A stretch of 64,000 nucleotides of DNA from Mesodorylaimus sp. YZB2_4. Taxonomy: Eukaryota; Nematoda; Enoplea; Dorylaimida; Dorylaimidae. The notes beneath the pieces are model-generated. The model was not told where the DNA came from and searched no databases. It saw nothing but the letters and a program-made list of their open reading frames with translations. The stretch spans positions 682,001 through 746,000 of the forward strand of contig JASANH010000606.1 in the NCBI GenBank assembly GCA_030248295.1. Direction: 5' to 3'. Shown one piece after another: positions 38,352 to 51,688 of the stretch (positions within the stretch are counted from its first letter, which is position 1; every line of letters begins with the position of its first letter). The translations under genes were made by a program, and so were the position numbers.

Positions 38352-40064
38352 TCAACCAAGTAAGTTTCCCAAGCCACCCAGGCCTGCCAGAGGCCCTCCG
38401 ATACCACCATTTACAGTCGGCATGCCACCGCCCATCATTGGGCCTCCGAAAGAGGGAGCTGTCATTCCAGGAAGGACGCCGCCCGATGCCACTGACGGGT
38501 AATCACTGGGATTCAAAATGCCGCCTAGGTTGACTCCATTGTTCCTGTAGCCTCCAATTCCAAGGAGAGGAACGTTCCAGCCCTGGTTGTACCCGTATTG
38601 CCCTTTCTGCCAGTTGGCATTCACCTGCTTGTTTTGATCCCAGAAATCGTTCACACCTGGAACGAGGTCGGCTTAGGAAGTGAAAGGTGTGTAAGCCTAG
38701 TCCATACCTTTGCGTTGTGAAAATGACCCTCCCCAATCCCCGAAACCGACAGTGTCGCGTTCTCCACCTCCGATGGCTCCCTGCGGGTTGAACGGGTAAT
38801 AAGGGATTCCAGCGACACCCCACGAGTCCTTATTGAATCCCAAGCTGCCGTCGATGCTGGGCACTGGGTCCTTTCCTTGGCAGTACACCCTGTACATGTT
38901 GCAGTACTCGCGCAGGTCCTGTACTTCGAATCCCGGGCACGCCTTGTCCGACATCCACTTGTATTGATCGCACAGTTGCCTTACTTGGGCACTGTTATTG
39001 TAGTTGGGGAATGGAGGCTGAGCGCGTCTCCTCAGTGGCGAGCTCGAGTCTCTAGCTTGTGCAGAAAGTGGAGTTGGATCGTCGACTTGCGGAAGCTTGC
39101 CGCAATAATCCTTGTAAGCATAGCAAAATGTGGCCACTCTTCCAGTTGGTCTCTGTCCGCTGCAGTGGTCATTGTAGGATGACTGATACCGGGCACAATA
39201 TTGAATCTTCTCCCTCAAGTCCTCTTCGCTCGACCTCTTCGGACCTGTGCTTGTCGTTTCGCTTGATGAGGCCGCCTGATGAGTGCAGTGCTTTCTGTAG
39301 GCATCGCAGTAAGGTTTGACCATGGCTGATTCTCTGCCGCGGCAATAAGAAGATGCCATGGACCTGTACTGCTGGCATTTGCTATCTATGTCGCGCTGAC
39401 TCAGTTGGGCACCGTTGGAGAATGGGTCCGACGATGTGGACGCGTCGGGTGCGGCACTAGTATCGCAATTATTTGAATAAGATCGACAAAAACTAACGGC
39501 TTTTCCGTCCCGAGGTGCTCCGTTGGAGCAAAAATAAGTGTAATGAGCCTGCAGAAAAAGACTGTCGGCTCCTTCCAACACAGGACTGTCCTTCGGCGCT
39601 TACTTGATATTGCAGGCAAAAAGCTGTCTTGTCGGAGGAGCTAGCAGGCTGAGGCAAGTCAGCCAGTAATGCTTGAGTCTGATCGTGTGATGATTGCGAC
39701 CGCTGGCAAGCAGAGAAAGTTGGAATCCGTGAGCAAATATCATTTCTGGCATCGACTAAAAAGAAGAAAGTATATTATTATCATTTTCACGTTTGTAAAG
39801 TCTTCTCCTAAGCCTTGACGATGGTAAGTGTTTGTATTGTTAGAGACTCGAAATGGAAATGCATAAAAGTAAGACGACTCTCGCGTGCAGAAGACGAGTC
39901 CAGTTATGTCAGCTAACTAGGAGTTGATCACGATCTAATGCGCAAGAAAGACGCATGGGCTTGCTCTGATTAACTCGACACATACCTTTTCTGGCACTGC
40001 CGATGTTCAAGAGTCCACTCCAGACCAAGCCCTGAATACAAAGAACGAATGCATACGACATCAT
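38352..40064 (-). CDS. Secreted cysteine-rich repeat protein, member 1
   Basis: Not a family I can name. Four exons, 40064-39986, 39755-39604, 39548-38708 and 38656-38352, give 458 aa with consistent phases. The first exon is a signal peptide (MMSYAFVLCIQGLVW...). Then follow about six cysteine repeats of the kind C-x8-11-(Y/H)C, then (F/Y)C-x3-Y-x2-(Y/H/N)C, for example CQQYRSMASSYC, VKPYCDAYRKHC, FCYAYKDYC and YCNMYRVYC. A basic site, PLRRRAQ, lies between repeats. The C-terminal part is Gly/Pro/Asn/Trp-rich without cysteine (GYNQGWNVPLLGIGGYRNNG), ending GGLGNLLG. A related gene lies just upstream at 41252-42375 on the same strand. Likely an extracellular structural or cuticle-associated protein, by inference only. 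Confidence 0.8.
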
Positions 40065-41251
40065 TTTCGAATTTATTAATAAATCAGTCCAAAGGTCTCG
40101 GCAAGACAGGCAACTTCACGCATGTTTCGACATGGTCGAGCCCCGTACTTCTCTGCCAAATAGCACATTCTACTCCTGTGACTGTACTTTTTCTCGAACG
40201 AACAGCGACTGGATTGGTGGGCCGTCAGTAGCAAGGTAGTTTATCACGCGAGTCATACGGCTCAATCAATCTCTATCATTTGGGCGAATTCACCTTTCGA
40301 AACCGTCGGCGAGTGATTTCGAAGCAAATGCAAGGCACAAAAGGCAACCGGTGCACAACCACTTCGGCCAAGGACTGATCAATCTTCGTCGCGTCAATAG
40401 CGTTTCACAAAATCGAGTGGAACTCGTGATTCCCAGTCTGCGTCTCATGTTTTTGCGAAATCAAACTACGCGTGTAATGTTGAATCGTGGGCCACTGCCT
40501 TTTTTGGTCCCTTATGATTCGCAGAATTTTTGACAAAGACCGAACTGTATCCGGATTTGGTTATGCAGATTTCGACGTACGCACGCAGTCTCGTACGATT
40601 TGTGCGAGAGAAGGAACACAATCAACGCCCAGCGAGTCCTTCTTGAAGAGGCTAAATTTTGAGGTCATGTCACTGCCATCCTCTTCAAAAGATTGTGGAG
40701 AGCCATTCTGCAAAACAAAGGGTATGTGATGAGCTAGATTTGAATGGGACGTAAGAATCGATTTTGGAAACATCATGTAATGAGCGAAGGTGTCCGTCCG
40801 TCCTAGTGCTATTTCTGTATTTTCGGTAGCAAGCACTCCAAGAGCACCGTGCACTAGGACTACTGAACGTACTGATCAATGACTGGATATATAAGGATGA
40901 CCGTGAACCGTCATCAAGACCGACTCTGTTCCTGTGGGTCTACACAGATAAGCTGATCGAACCCTTGAAACCGCAGTGGTGGTGACGGCGTCAGGTATCA
41001 TTTACAAAGTAGAATTTGTAGCAAGAGTCGCAGTGAAGATTTCTAGTGTGATGACTTGAGCACCCGAGCGCTCCTCGCAATTAGCAGAAAGCATAAACTA
41101 CTGTATGCTCGAACCAAGATTTCTGGAATAGGGTAAGTACCATCGCTAGAAAACTGCACGATCGCCTCCCATTTCAAAACGAATCAGAGACAGGGCAATA
41201 CCCTCAGGTGCTGCTATACAGTTGGAATAAAACAGTAGGCCTTGCAAAACA
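40065..41251. other. 1.2 kb between the two Cys-rich genes
   Basis: No gene is recognised. The left part is the presumed promoter of member 1. Confidence 0.45.
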
Positions 41252-42375
41252 TCAATAATTGTACAGATATCGATTAAAACTTTCCAAACGCAAATCTTTC
41301 CAAGCGTATCGACGACGACGTTTTCCCCCAACCAATGGGTTATTCAAGTCAGTCAACCCGGGAACACTTCCGTAATCTACGCCGCCACCTCGATATCCAC
41401 TGAATCCCATAGCACCCCACTGAGTGCCCCAACCAACTTTTCCAAAAGGATTCACACTCGTACTTCGACCGGCGCTGGCAAATGGACCAACCCCCACGTT
41501 ATTGCCAACCCAAAGTGGTTTCGTGCCGGCGGGTCCATTTTGAGACTGTGCATCAAAGCCAGGCAGAGTTTGGATTCCTAGGGCTGGCCCGACCGGATTT
41601 GGCGGCCCATTACCGCCTGCATCGCCTGAGTCACTGTACAAGGAGCTGCCAATACTGCTAAAGTCTCCTCCAGCCGCCTGTCCAACCGCGTCTCCACCCG
41701 CTTTCTTCGCCATTCCAGCGAACTTGCCTAATATACCAAACAAGGGGGCGTTGGCAGCGCTGGTGCCCATGTTCTCCTGGATGTTGTCGAGGCTGGATTG
41801 GCCTACTGTGGATAACGGTCCACCTCCGTTCAGGTCGGTCAATCGATAGAGTCCGGGCGATGGCTGCGGGCCCGAGAACGCGTTCGGAACAGCCCTGACT
41901 GCTTGCGGAGACCCTGCCTTCTTCTTCAAGCCGCATTCATCGTCAGGATCTTCTGGAACATTAGCGCACATGGATTTATAGCTGGCACAGAATCGCTGTC
42001 GATCGCTGCTCGCATTCGCAAAAGCTGCATTTTGGCAAATGAGCGTGTTCTGACCAGAGTACTGGCTACAGTAGGATATCTGTTTGCACCGGGCCGATGG
42101 AGGGGAGACGGGAGGTGTGATCTCGCTGCAGTACTTTCTATACAGATCACATTTGGGTTTGACGGCCGGTGGCTCGTCTGCGCTCGGCCGGCAGTACATG
42201 CGTGCGATAGCTTGGTTTTGCTGGCACGCTTTCTCGACATCGACTCCATTAACCACTTCGCCTGCGGCCGCACGGCCTAAAATGGGCAAGCTTTTATCAC
42301 AATAACGGTCAAATAGGCAATCAAATTGCTCATACCAAAAAGCCAGATAAACGTGGCGATTAATAATGGCACCAT
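41252..42375 (-). CDS. Secreted cysteine-rich repeat protein, member 2
   Basis: Two exons: 42375-42336 encodes a short signal peptide start (MVPLLIATFIWLFG) and joins in phase 1 to 42276-41252, giving 354 aa. Cysteine repeats resemble the neighbouring gene: CQQNQAIARMYC, VKPKCDLYRKYC, ISYCSQYSGQNTLIC and RFCASYKSMC. They are fewer than in member 1. The rest is Gly/Pro/Asn/Ser-rich and cysteine-free, with aromatic-Gly patches (VGWGTQWGAMGFSGYRGGG) and PGLTDLNNPL, comparable in style to the tail of member 1. It ends with a basic KRRRR stretch that could be a convertase site. Tandem same-strand position supports local duplication. Confidence 0.8.
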
Positions 42376-43258
42376 GTTCTGAGAGAACGAATGCACTAAA
42401 CGAGCATTTTCACTTCGTCACATTCGCAGACTGCATGGGCCAGAAAAGAGGACTCGACTAAAACAATATACTGTACATCGCCAGCGGCGGCTCATACGTC
42501 ACGTCATCCATCGGAAAAACATGTCCGAATTTCCGCCCTCGCCATCTACCGAATATTGGTAGGAATAATCGCGGGCGGAAAGATTCTTGTTCAAAGAGTG
42601 TTCCAAGGCACAGTACGAATACACCATAGCAGTTGCTCGACACTGTGCCGGATACAAAACCAGAAGACAACGCATAAACGGGCTGGGCTGACTCCGTGTG
42701 CGATTTACAAGTCACTATAATATTCAAGTATGAAATATACTGCACAGGGGAAAAGAAAACCAGAATCGTTCACACTGACGACAGTGCGTAGGTTTTTTGA
42801 TAGGCACTGCTGATATGGTTAAAAATTTTGGCTGAGCCTACTATATGGTATGACTGCAAGCAAAATAATTTTTAGTGCCTACATTCCGTTCGTATTACCT
42901 GCACGGACTTCGCCAAGGTCTAGGATAACGGTTGAATCAGGCAACAAAATCACAGCCTCTTCACCCATCTACTCAAATCGAGGGTCTGTCCATGACCTAG
43001 ACTTCTCTTTATTGCTCACCAACACATAACCCGGGGCGTGTATATACAACCAGTGAAATCAATTCAACAACGTGTCATTCCCGCGCTAAACAAATAGGAC
43101 ATACACAGACAGGTTCAGAGAACGGAAATCAATGGTTTTAGGAAACAACAAAATAAAGGGTTCAATATGACAAGGAAAATATTTGGCAACAAGCACAATA
43201 CACTTCACTGTTGGAAACTGAATCATTTGCGCAAAAAATGCCATAAGTATAGGAAATT
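42376..43258. other. 0.9 kb intergenic
   Basis: Nothing recognisable. It lies between the start of the Cys-rich gene and the 3' end of the receptor gene, both minus strand. Confidence 0.4.
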
Positions 43259-45911
43259 TTATTGCATGTCCCCTTGCGGGTCCCCTTTATATACAAGTTT
43301 CAGGCGTTCGATAATAGCTTTCTGATCAACGATTTCAAACACGTTTGGTGCACTCAACAATATGCCCAACGTGCCGCCCAAGGTCACACCCAGGAATATG
43401 TAAAGTAAAAGGCGATCGATCACCATAGCCACATATCTGAAATAGGAACGTGCCTTACGGTCTAGCGTACGGTATAAGGCTGTGGTATATTTTTTGTGAG
43501 CAAGAGTGCAGAGCCAACTGCAGCTTTTACCGGCCGTAGCAGGCCTAGGCCTACAGTAATGCGCTGCTGAACAGCATTACCTTACTGATATCTTGGTGTC
43601 AAAAAACTGACCGCGCACAAGAGTACATGGGTGTAAATGGCGACACTTAACAGGTTCAATAGAGTGCTGGGTTCTACAGACCGAAACATAGAATAGTGTT
43701 GACACTAGGGACTGCGTTTCAATTAGTTCCCTATAGAAAGCAGAAAGCATGGTAGTCGAGAATGGCCAAACAGTTTATGCCCCTTTCTTGCCCGCAATTC
43801 AGCTAGAGGAACATTTCTGCTTTGACGTGCCCCAACATTTGAGTGCGCACGCCCGCCTTCAGCAAATAGAGAAACAAGAAAGTACTCACTTCCAGTCTTC
43901 ACGAAGCTGAAATAGAAAAAGAAGAGTCAGTGGAAATGAATCATTTTGATTGAGTGACGAGGAAGGCAATGTACATGCACAAAATAGGCCCGATATCCCC
44001 AAAGCATGTTGTAAAACATCTGAAGGACATACTTTCTTATATTCTTCATCCTGTCTCAAATGCTCGGTGATATATTCGATGGCTTCAATGGCTCGACAGG
44101 CCTCCGGCGTCAGAGGATAGCTACTTGACGAACTGCCACCGCTGGGAGAAGATGTAATTAATTCTCTGGCTGGGCTGCTCTGCCGAAAATGATACGTATG
44201 ATAAGACTGAAGCACAACCGCCGGCGCAGTGCCCATAACTGGCGCTGGTACTAGAACGCGTCTTCCATCTTCGTCCGTGACTGTGGTCGAAGCGGGTACG
44301 ACTCCGTTCGTTCCGCCCAGAGCACGCCGCCTCGCCGGTTTCGGCCTCTTCATCATTAGAAGCTTAGATAAGAACTCCAAGAATACTCTGCTGACCCCTA
44401 AACACAAATAGTAAGTTTATCAGTCGTGTCTGGTTCGTTGACCGACGGACACTTACAAGGCGGCATTCGATGAGTAGCTGGGCCGCGAAAGTAAACGTTC
44501 AGGATAATGACCGTTACTAGAATGGTGATGATGTTGAGCACGAATGTGAGCAGCAAATACTTCGCCATCTGAAAACCTAGTTTAAGTGGTCTGATGACGC
44601 ACGCATGGCAGGGACCTTACCAGAGGGATCGTCGACGAGGTGGGTGGCAAGATTTTGGAAACTAGCAATAAAAATACGACCAGAGACAATAATACGCTAA
44701 TAGTCAAGGTAATCTTTTCCCCGGCTCCAGCCGGTAAGTAAAACACCATCATACTAAGGAAGGCCATCAGGACGGTCGGTATGATCAATACGACCGTATA
44801 AAAAAGAGTTTTTCGACGAATATGAATGCGGTATTCAATACGAGATTTCTGTTTCACAAGTTCCGCGGGCACATCGATCACATCCCAGATGCTACTGTAC
44901 ATGTACTCATTAATGTCCACCATCTCGGCATTGTCGTTAAAGGCCAATATGACCTCGTGCTCGTTGTAAGTCCAACTGCCAAATATCATCGAACACACCT
45001 GCTCGTCGAATGGAAAGAATTCAACGTCGATTATACACGAACTTTTATAAATGGCCGGCGGCACCTAAATGGTCAAAGCAGTGCAATCGTACTTCCACGA
45101 CGGACCAGAAGCACGTACCCAGAGCATGTTCCCATTATGTTCGACCACAACGTTGCAAAAATACGAAACTTCGTACACGCCGTCCGCGCTGAAAATGAGG
45201 AAAGCTTAGAGCCCTGAAATAAAGCTGACTGAGCATATTTCACTCACTTATTGAATAACACAATGTCCGGCAACCTGGAATAAGAAGACTACAATCGTAT
45301 GTGGGAGAGATTCCAGAACCGACGCAACTTACCAAACTTTATCCGGTGCCACTCTGATTTGCTTTATGTTTCCGTAGTGGACTGGATTCCAAATCATTTG
45401 GAAATCATACCACTTCTAAAATTAGAGATACATGCCGATACGAAATACAGAGATTGTACACGAGGTTTACCAAGGTCATCCAAACGTTTGTGTGCATGAT
45501 TTGGTTTCGCTCATCCTGAAAGAAAACGTCTCCTGCACTAGCAGCAAAAGGTGCTCTAGATTTATTCCAGTTCAGCACACAGGAACTTACGACATTGATC
45601 AGTAACACCAGCTGCAGCCCAAACCGAACCTCGGTGGCCTCGATTGGCGCTGTGCCGTTATCGCTCCTGACTGGCCGTATAAGTGAATTGTAGCCGCGAA
45701 ATATATCAATCATCAATTGATCCTCATGGTCCGAACACAAGACTGAAATGCAAAAATAGCACCGATTGAGAGGATCAAGGCATGACACGGGTACATGATG
45801 AGATATAGTACAGGTTATACAGTATGCGTGTCGCAGCAGCAGCGGCAGCAGCAGTATACATTGCGCAACGTAGCCCCGAGGACGAGGCCTAAGACATCTG
45901 TTCTTTTCCAT
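43259..45911 (-). CDS. Nicotinic acetylcholine receptor non-alpha subunit, gene A
   Basis: Pentameric cation channel subunit (Cys-loop family). Exons: 45911-45821, 45742-45591, 45515-45471, 45415-45333, 45274-45248, 45188-45119, 45064-44621, 44568-44457, 44397-44033, 43906-43890 and 43436-43259, giving 527 aa in consistent phase. Features: signal peptide with a Leu run (CTG-rich DNA), [13 protein letters not shown], Cys-loop [16 protein letters not shown]1 ([17 protein letters not shown]), M2 with the GEKI inner ring of cation channels ([17 protein letters not shown]), M3 ([20 protein letters not shown]), a cytoplasmic loop with MKRP, and a final [12 protein letters not shown] leading to M4. 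The loop-C vicinal Cys pair of alpha subunits is absent, so it is non-alpha (UNC-29/ACR-2-like). The donor of exon 1 could also be 8 bases further on. There is a 17-nt microexon. Confidence 0.93.
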
Positions 45912-46738
45912 CAACGACTGATCAAAGCTGTTCTACGACCATCTTACTTCCGTTTTCACTCACTGATAACTATTTAGGTAGCAAAACCAAACCATTTGAG
46001 AAGACAGGAAAGTGGCGTAGCTGGTAAGCTAAGCAGTCAATAAGCTTGACAGAAAATGTCGTTCAAACAAAATTCCTCGCGATCATTCGCACGTGCTTCT
46101 TCTACTCGACATCTGCTGGTTCGAGAACAACAGCACACCACCGTTGCTCCCAAACATCATCGCACCACAAGAAGTGTCAGCAGCTAAAGAAAATGAAAAT
46201 GCCGCAGCGTTTCCTAGCCTAACCACACTTCCAGGTGCAAAGGTGTTCTGAAAGAAAGGTAGCTTGATCATCTGCGGAAGGGAGTGAGGTAAGATTAGTG
46301 CCTATGGTTTTGTTGATGAGGAGGTTAGAAACAGCCGTGTTCTGAAAAGACGTCATGTGACTGAAATCTGAACACGGATGTAATCGGACGTTAATGCCCA
46401 GGCAAGACAAAGACGAATGAATAAGTAATGCAAGCACTTACCAGTCTTGTCAATATTTGTACGGTGCCAGTGTTGCGCCTTTTGTGGATGCATGCATTAG
46501 GACCTGTCAAACACGTTGACCGATCAGACCTCCCGAAGTCCAGGGTAATAAAAGCCTGGCGGTTTGTTCGGCAGCAAAATGTAAACGCTTTTAATTTAGA
46601 CTACAGTAGTCACTAATGCATAAGCATGATCAGCAAAGACTGCGCACATGTCGAGTGATCGCTAAAATGTAATCTGCAGCACCGAGAGCAAGGAGGCCCG
46701 ACCTATCTGATCATACTGCCATAACCCAGGCACCAAAG
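45912..46738. other. 0.8 kb between the two receptor genes
   Basis: No exon is recognised. It contains the gene A promoter and gene B 3' flank. The distance is larger than usual for C. elegans SL2 operons. Confidence 0.4.
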
Positions 46739-49700
46739 TCAGAAACTCGGATATTTGGCCTTTATACGTTCGATGACAGCCGCTTGATCGACGTATTCGA
46801 AAACATTGGGAGCACTTAATAAGATTCCCAGAGTACCACCAGCCGTAACACCAAAAAAAACGTAAAGTAGTAATCGATCGATGACCATAGCGGCGTATTT
46901 CCAATCATCGCGCACCTGAAACGTTTGCATGCAAATCGAAATCTGTTGCGATTAGAAATGCTTAAGTGCATGTTAGCTTTAGTGAAGACGTCACTCATCG
47001 AGGCTTAGTTTGCATCTGAAAGAACGCGCGGAGCGCAGGAACGTGGCCGCCCTTTGAGTTAGGATCAAAGAATGGCGATACGTCGGATGCCTTCGGATCT
47101 TGACGAATGGAAAAGGCACTCTCTTCATTTTTCTCTCACCCGTGTTCACCAGAAAATGGCCAACTGCTTTTCCGTGTCAAAAACGTTTCTCAGAGATTTA
47201 GGGAGTGAGCTTAGGGAATGGGGCACGAAGAGAGTTAAGGCTGTACCTACAAGCAGAGTTAGCTTACTTTCTTGTAATCGTCCAGCTGTTTAAGATGCTC
47301 GGTTATGTATTCTAATGCTTCTATGGCCCGATATGCGTCTTCTCCGAAACGTTCCTCAAGGCGTCGTCTCCTCTGAACCTGACGCGTTTCCAAGCCTGGT
47401 GTGGTCAAGGAGGAAATGGTGTCGAGCGGATCGATGTCGTCCTCAGCCGCACCACGCCTTCGTCTTCCGGCCAGCAGATATTGCGATGCGGCGGGATCGG
47501 CCTCTTCGCTCTGCCCATTTCCATCCAATTGCACGAAACTCGTAGTCCGCAAATTGTCCGAGCTGAGACGACAATTGGGATGATGATGTTGCGAGCGAGT
47601 GTAAGAATGACAAATAGGGGCTTGATTGTCGTTATGATCAGATTCGTTTTGACGACCTCGACGACCCTGGTAAAGCAGTTCGCCGGACAGTCGATCCGCC
47701 GCGCAGGAAGTATGCTCGTCTCCGGAGGCTGGTCCAATGCGGTGATCACTCGTCAAATCGGATGCCCCGTAAAACTGACGTCTTTCCTCGCCGTAAGTCC
47801 TCAAAAGCAGCGGAACGCGTCGAGGGCGTTTCATTAGCAAGAACCGGGGTAGCGTCTCCAAGAATAATGTTCGAGACCACCAACTGAAAAGGAAAAAGTG
47901 ACAGTTAACTAAAAACATTGATCTGCGTTTGCGCTAGGAAAGAAATAGGGGTCCTTAAAAGACGCATAATTTGGAGGGTCACATTTGTCTGACTTACGGC
48001 ATTCGATGAGTCGTCGGTCCTCGGAAGTAAATGTTTATAATGATGACTGTGACAAGGATGGTTACAATGTTCATTACAAACGTAAGCAATAAGTATTTCG
48101 CCATCAGAGGGATGGTAGTCGATGTCGGGGGTAAGATTTTGGAGACCAATAACAAGAACACAACCAAAGCAAGTAAAATAGAAATGGCCAAAGTGATCTT
48201 CTCCGAAGCATCGGCGGGTAAATAGAATACCATCATGCTAAGGAATGCCATCAAAATAGTTGGAATGATAAGGATTACCTGTCAAAGAGGAATGTACCAT
48301 TAGTTGGATCTTTCTGCTCCAGTGGCCACCACTGGGTGATTGTGTTGGGCACTTGCCCGCCTGCCATCGCCCTCATGCTGATGGCCCTGAGCCAACGGCA
48401 GCGCTCCAACGTCTACTGTTATGCAGATGACATAATTGCCCAAGCCCGAGCCAAGATCAAAGCCTGCACAGCGCCTACCGTGTAGAACAACGTCTTCCTC
48501 CGAATCCGTATAGAAAATGTGATACGACTACGATCCTGTTCCAGATTTCCAGGCACCTCCATAATGTCCCATATACCACTGAACGAATAGTCATTCAGCT
48601 CCACCTGGTCCTTTCCATTGTACCAATCCAGCTTCACTTCTTTCGAGTTGTAAGTCCACGAACCAAACACTAGTCGACACGTCTGCTCGTCCTGAAATCT
48701 TGGGCATGACTGAATCGGACCATGCAACATCCAGCATCTCGGACTTACGAAGGGGAAGTACTCCACGTTAATTGTGCACGAACTTTTATAGATGGCTGGC
48801 GGAACCTAAAAGACTGCGAATGTGCAAGACGGCATTTCGACTTCAATGATCTGAATGCGCACCCAGAGCATAGAACCAGTGTATTCAACGACCACATTCG
48901 AATGAAATGATACTTCGTACTTGCCATCAGCACTGAAAACAGTCGTATTTGAAGACATTTCGGTTGATTATCAAAGAAGTAGCAATGCGCGCACTGCATT
49001 AAAATTTTCAACACGCGGCTGCCTAAGCGAAAAGCACTGCTCATAAATCGTAAACGTACTTGTTAAATAAAACGATATCGGGTAACCTAAAAAGTGGGCA
49101 GAGTCAGGAGAAACAATTTCCTGAATATGCTGTATGTGTACACGTACCAAACCTTATCCGGTGGTACTCGAATGGTGGTAATACGACCATAGTCCAACGG
49201 GTTCCATCGAACTTGATAATCTGGCCATTTCTGAAATGGACGCTTGACTGCTCAGCCTGCACTCGTGACAAACACTCGAGTTTATAACTAACCAAATTGG
49301 GACCTGAGCCAGCAACAGATGCGTAATCTTTCATGGGCCATCATCAGCACAGAACAGGAACTGAGGAAAGGGTGCTGATAGTTTATCCTATTGCCCCTCT
49401 TACAGGTGATGATATCATTACGATGGCAATTGGCTTTCAGGCGAACCAATTACAGCACCCGCAATCGATCCTTACGAAGCGCGATAAATAAGTTTCCCTT
49501 GAGCGTTTTGTCTCGATAACACTGAGTGTTGGACATGCACATTGCTCTCACGCAAGAACATAATGTGCCCATCGAGATCCCTCGAGAATTCTGCTCGACT
49601 GCCCTCGATCCAAAGACTATCGGGCAGGGAAAGGCGGAAGACAAGTTTTTGGTTATTCCAGATGATTCTACACCTCGTCCTCTCACAACCATGAAACGGG

Positions 49701-51688
49701 CTCGAAGTCGTAACCTTGAAGCTATAAGACTACAGTACTTACCAAGGTTAACCATACGTTGGTTTGCATAATTTGGTTCTTCTCGTCCTAAAAGAACACG
49801 AACGGTGAAGTAAGAATATTCAGATGGAATTTAAAAGTACCTACGCCAACTTACCACATTAATGAGCAAAATCATAGCCATGCCAAATTCGACCACAATC
49901 GCGGTCTCATTGGCTGTCTTGACAGGTCTGACAAGATTATTGTAATCACGAAATATGTCAATGAGCAACCGTTCTTCTTCATCCGATGCTGTAACAGCAC
50001 CTGAAGCCAAAGGTTGCTACTGCAAGTCATGCTAAGCATGAGTGACAGGCCATTATTACCGACGATTCTTTCAGACAAGCACGACGTGGCGTGAATAAGG
50101 AATGAATAGAGGACTATCCGAATCAGAAAATAAGAATGTAGTCTTTTCGCCCCTCCTTCCAATGACCACCTTTCATTTTTTAGCCTCGGCATGACGATTT
50201 CGAGTGGCCAGCGTTGAATCAGTCTTGAAAACTTCGGTCAACCACCCTCTGATATGTCTAATAGTTCAAGCCAGTGGGCGTGACTTCGGTCAGAAAAAAG
50301 CTATATTCATAAGACCGAAGGAGAATAGCCTTTGTGTATTTGCCCTCGTCGGATAAGGGATATTAGCTAGTATTTACATGACGAGGAAGCAACTGAAGGC
50401 GACTCGGTATCATGCTCGATAATAATGGTAGGAACAGGAGCACGAGTCTCGGCGTGGACTGGTCCTACCGAAAGCGCTTGAATGCGGGGCAGATGGGAGG
50501 GAGAAGCTGGAGAGTGAAAGGCAGCCCAACGTTAACGCGCATAGATAGGAAAAAGAAAAACGAGCACTGAAACCTTCCTCGTCCTTCTTCCACCACTGCC
50601 GCACTCCCCTCGTCGCATTGAGCGAAGATGGGCAAAGCGTCTACAACGATGATTCGACCGCACCGATCATTCGTAGCCATAAAAGCTTTCGTCAGACCAC
50701 TACGTAGACGACGACGCCGAGTTGCACTAGCGTTTTAAGTATAGGGGAAACACACGAGCGCCACTTTTGCTTCTTGGCACGAAAACCGATCGATGTGAAT
50801 GGTCTCCTCGAATCACGGCTCCGACACCCAAAAGCTAGCCAGTCCTACCACCCCTCTAAAAAGTCACATGTTGAGCATGGGCTCATTTCTTCTCCGAGTA
50901 CATACGCTGGACGAAAAGGTCCAGTTCGTTCTTTTCGCAGACAGGAGACTTCATTCGATCCAAATGAACCTGGCACGGTCGCATTTCTCTGCAATCGAAA
51001 CCGATACGGGCTGCTTCGAGTTGCGCGAAAAAAACAAAGAGCTATGAAAGAATCGGCACAAGGACCCATCTGCAGCTCACTAGGCTCAAGCCAAACCAGG
51101 AAAAGGAGGAGTGAACACTGACGTGAATCCCAAACAGTTTGGAAGCAACCAGTAGGAGTTAGTGCCAGTCGCGTCGGTAAGGAACCAAGCCTGGATCCTC
51201 AAACAAGCTGTAACACTATCCGAAAGGGCAAACCAAAGCTGCGTCTCAGCAATCAGTAGTACTTAGAGCAGAATTGACGAACCTGCTGCTTGCTGGTGGC
51301 TATAGCGGAAAGGCACTAGACGAATCGATACGGCATGGTATTTTCATTTGTTCGTAGGCACACCTAAAATGTTGTAGTATATGCGCTCTAAATGGAATCC
51401 GTTGACAACCGTGCTCCCGCATCTCCGAGAAGCGATCGCTGATGCGTGAGGAAAACAGTACGCATAAAAGCTAGCCCAGTAAGGGCGCCAAAATGGCCTG
51501 AAGACACAACTTCATACCGCTACAAACATTTTCGCTGCTGCTGCTGCTGCGCTGCTGCCGCTGCTGCATAAAGGCAGTAGGTACTGTAGGTACAGTGCAC
51601 AGAGATAGGTAGACACGTTACCTTTGATAAAGCCTTGCAGAAAGAATAAGCTGGCCAAAATGGCTCGTAGCATCCGTCCACTCGTCAT
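46739..51688 (-). CDS. Nicotinic acetylcholine receptor non-alpha subunit, gene B
   Basis: Exons: 51688-51622 (signal peptide MTSGRMLRAILASLFFLQGF), 50000-49855, 49787-49743, 49230-49148, 49086-49060, 48932-48863, 48805-48749, 48691-48479, 48278-47998, 47883-47268 and 46915-46739, total 1782 nt, 593 aa, phases consistent. Seen: DEKNQIMQTNVWLTL, WNPLDYGRITTIRVPPDKVW, Cys-loop CTINVEYFPF-DEQTC, M1-M3 (SEKITLAISILLALVVFLLL for M2), MPWWSRTLFLETLPRFLLMK, a long Arg/Gln-rich cytoplasmic loop and a final DWKYAAMVIDRL leading to M4. Loop C has no Cys pair, so it is non-alpha. Four consecutive exon lengths (45, 83, 27, 70) equal those of gene A. The Cys-loop and M1 region is split differently and the microexon intron is missing. 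Intron 1 is 1.6 kb and contains a CTG-repeat-like stretch next to the first exon. Confidence 0.93.
51535..51570. repeat. CTG-type trinucleotide repeat
   Basis: Imperfect CTG/CGCTG units lie within intron 1 of receptor gene B, about 50 bases after the first coding exon. Confidence 0.75.
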
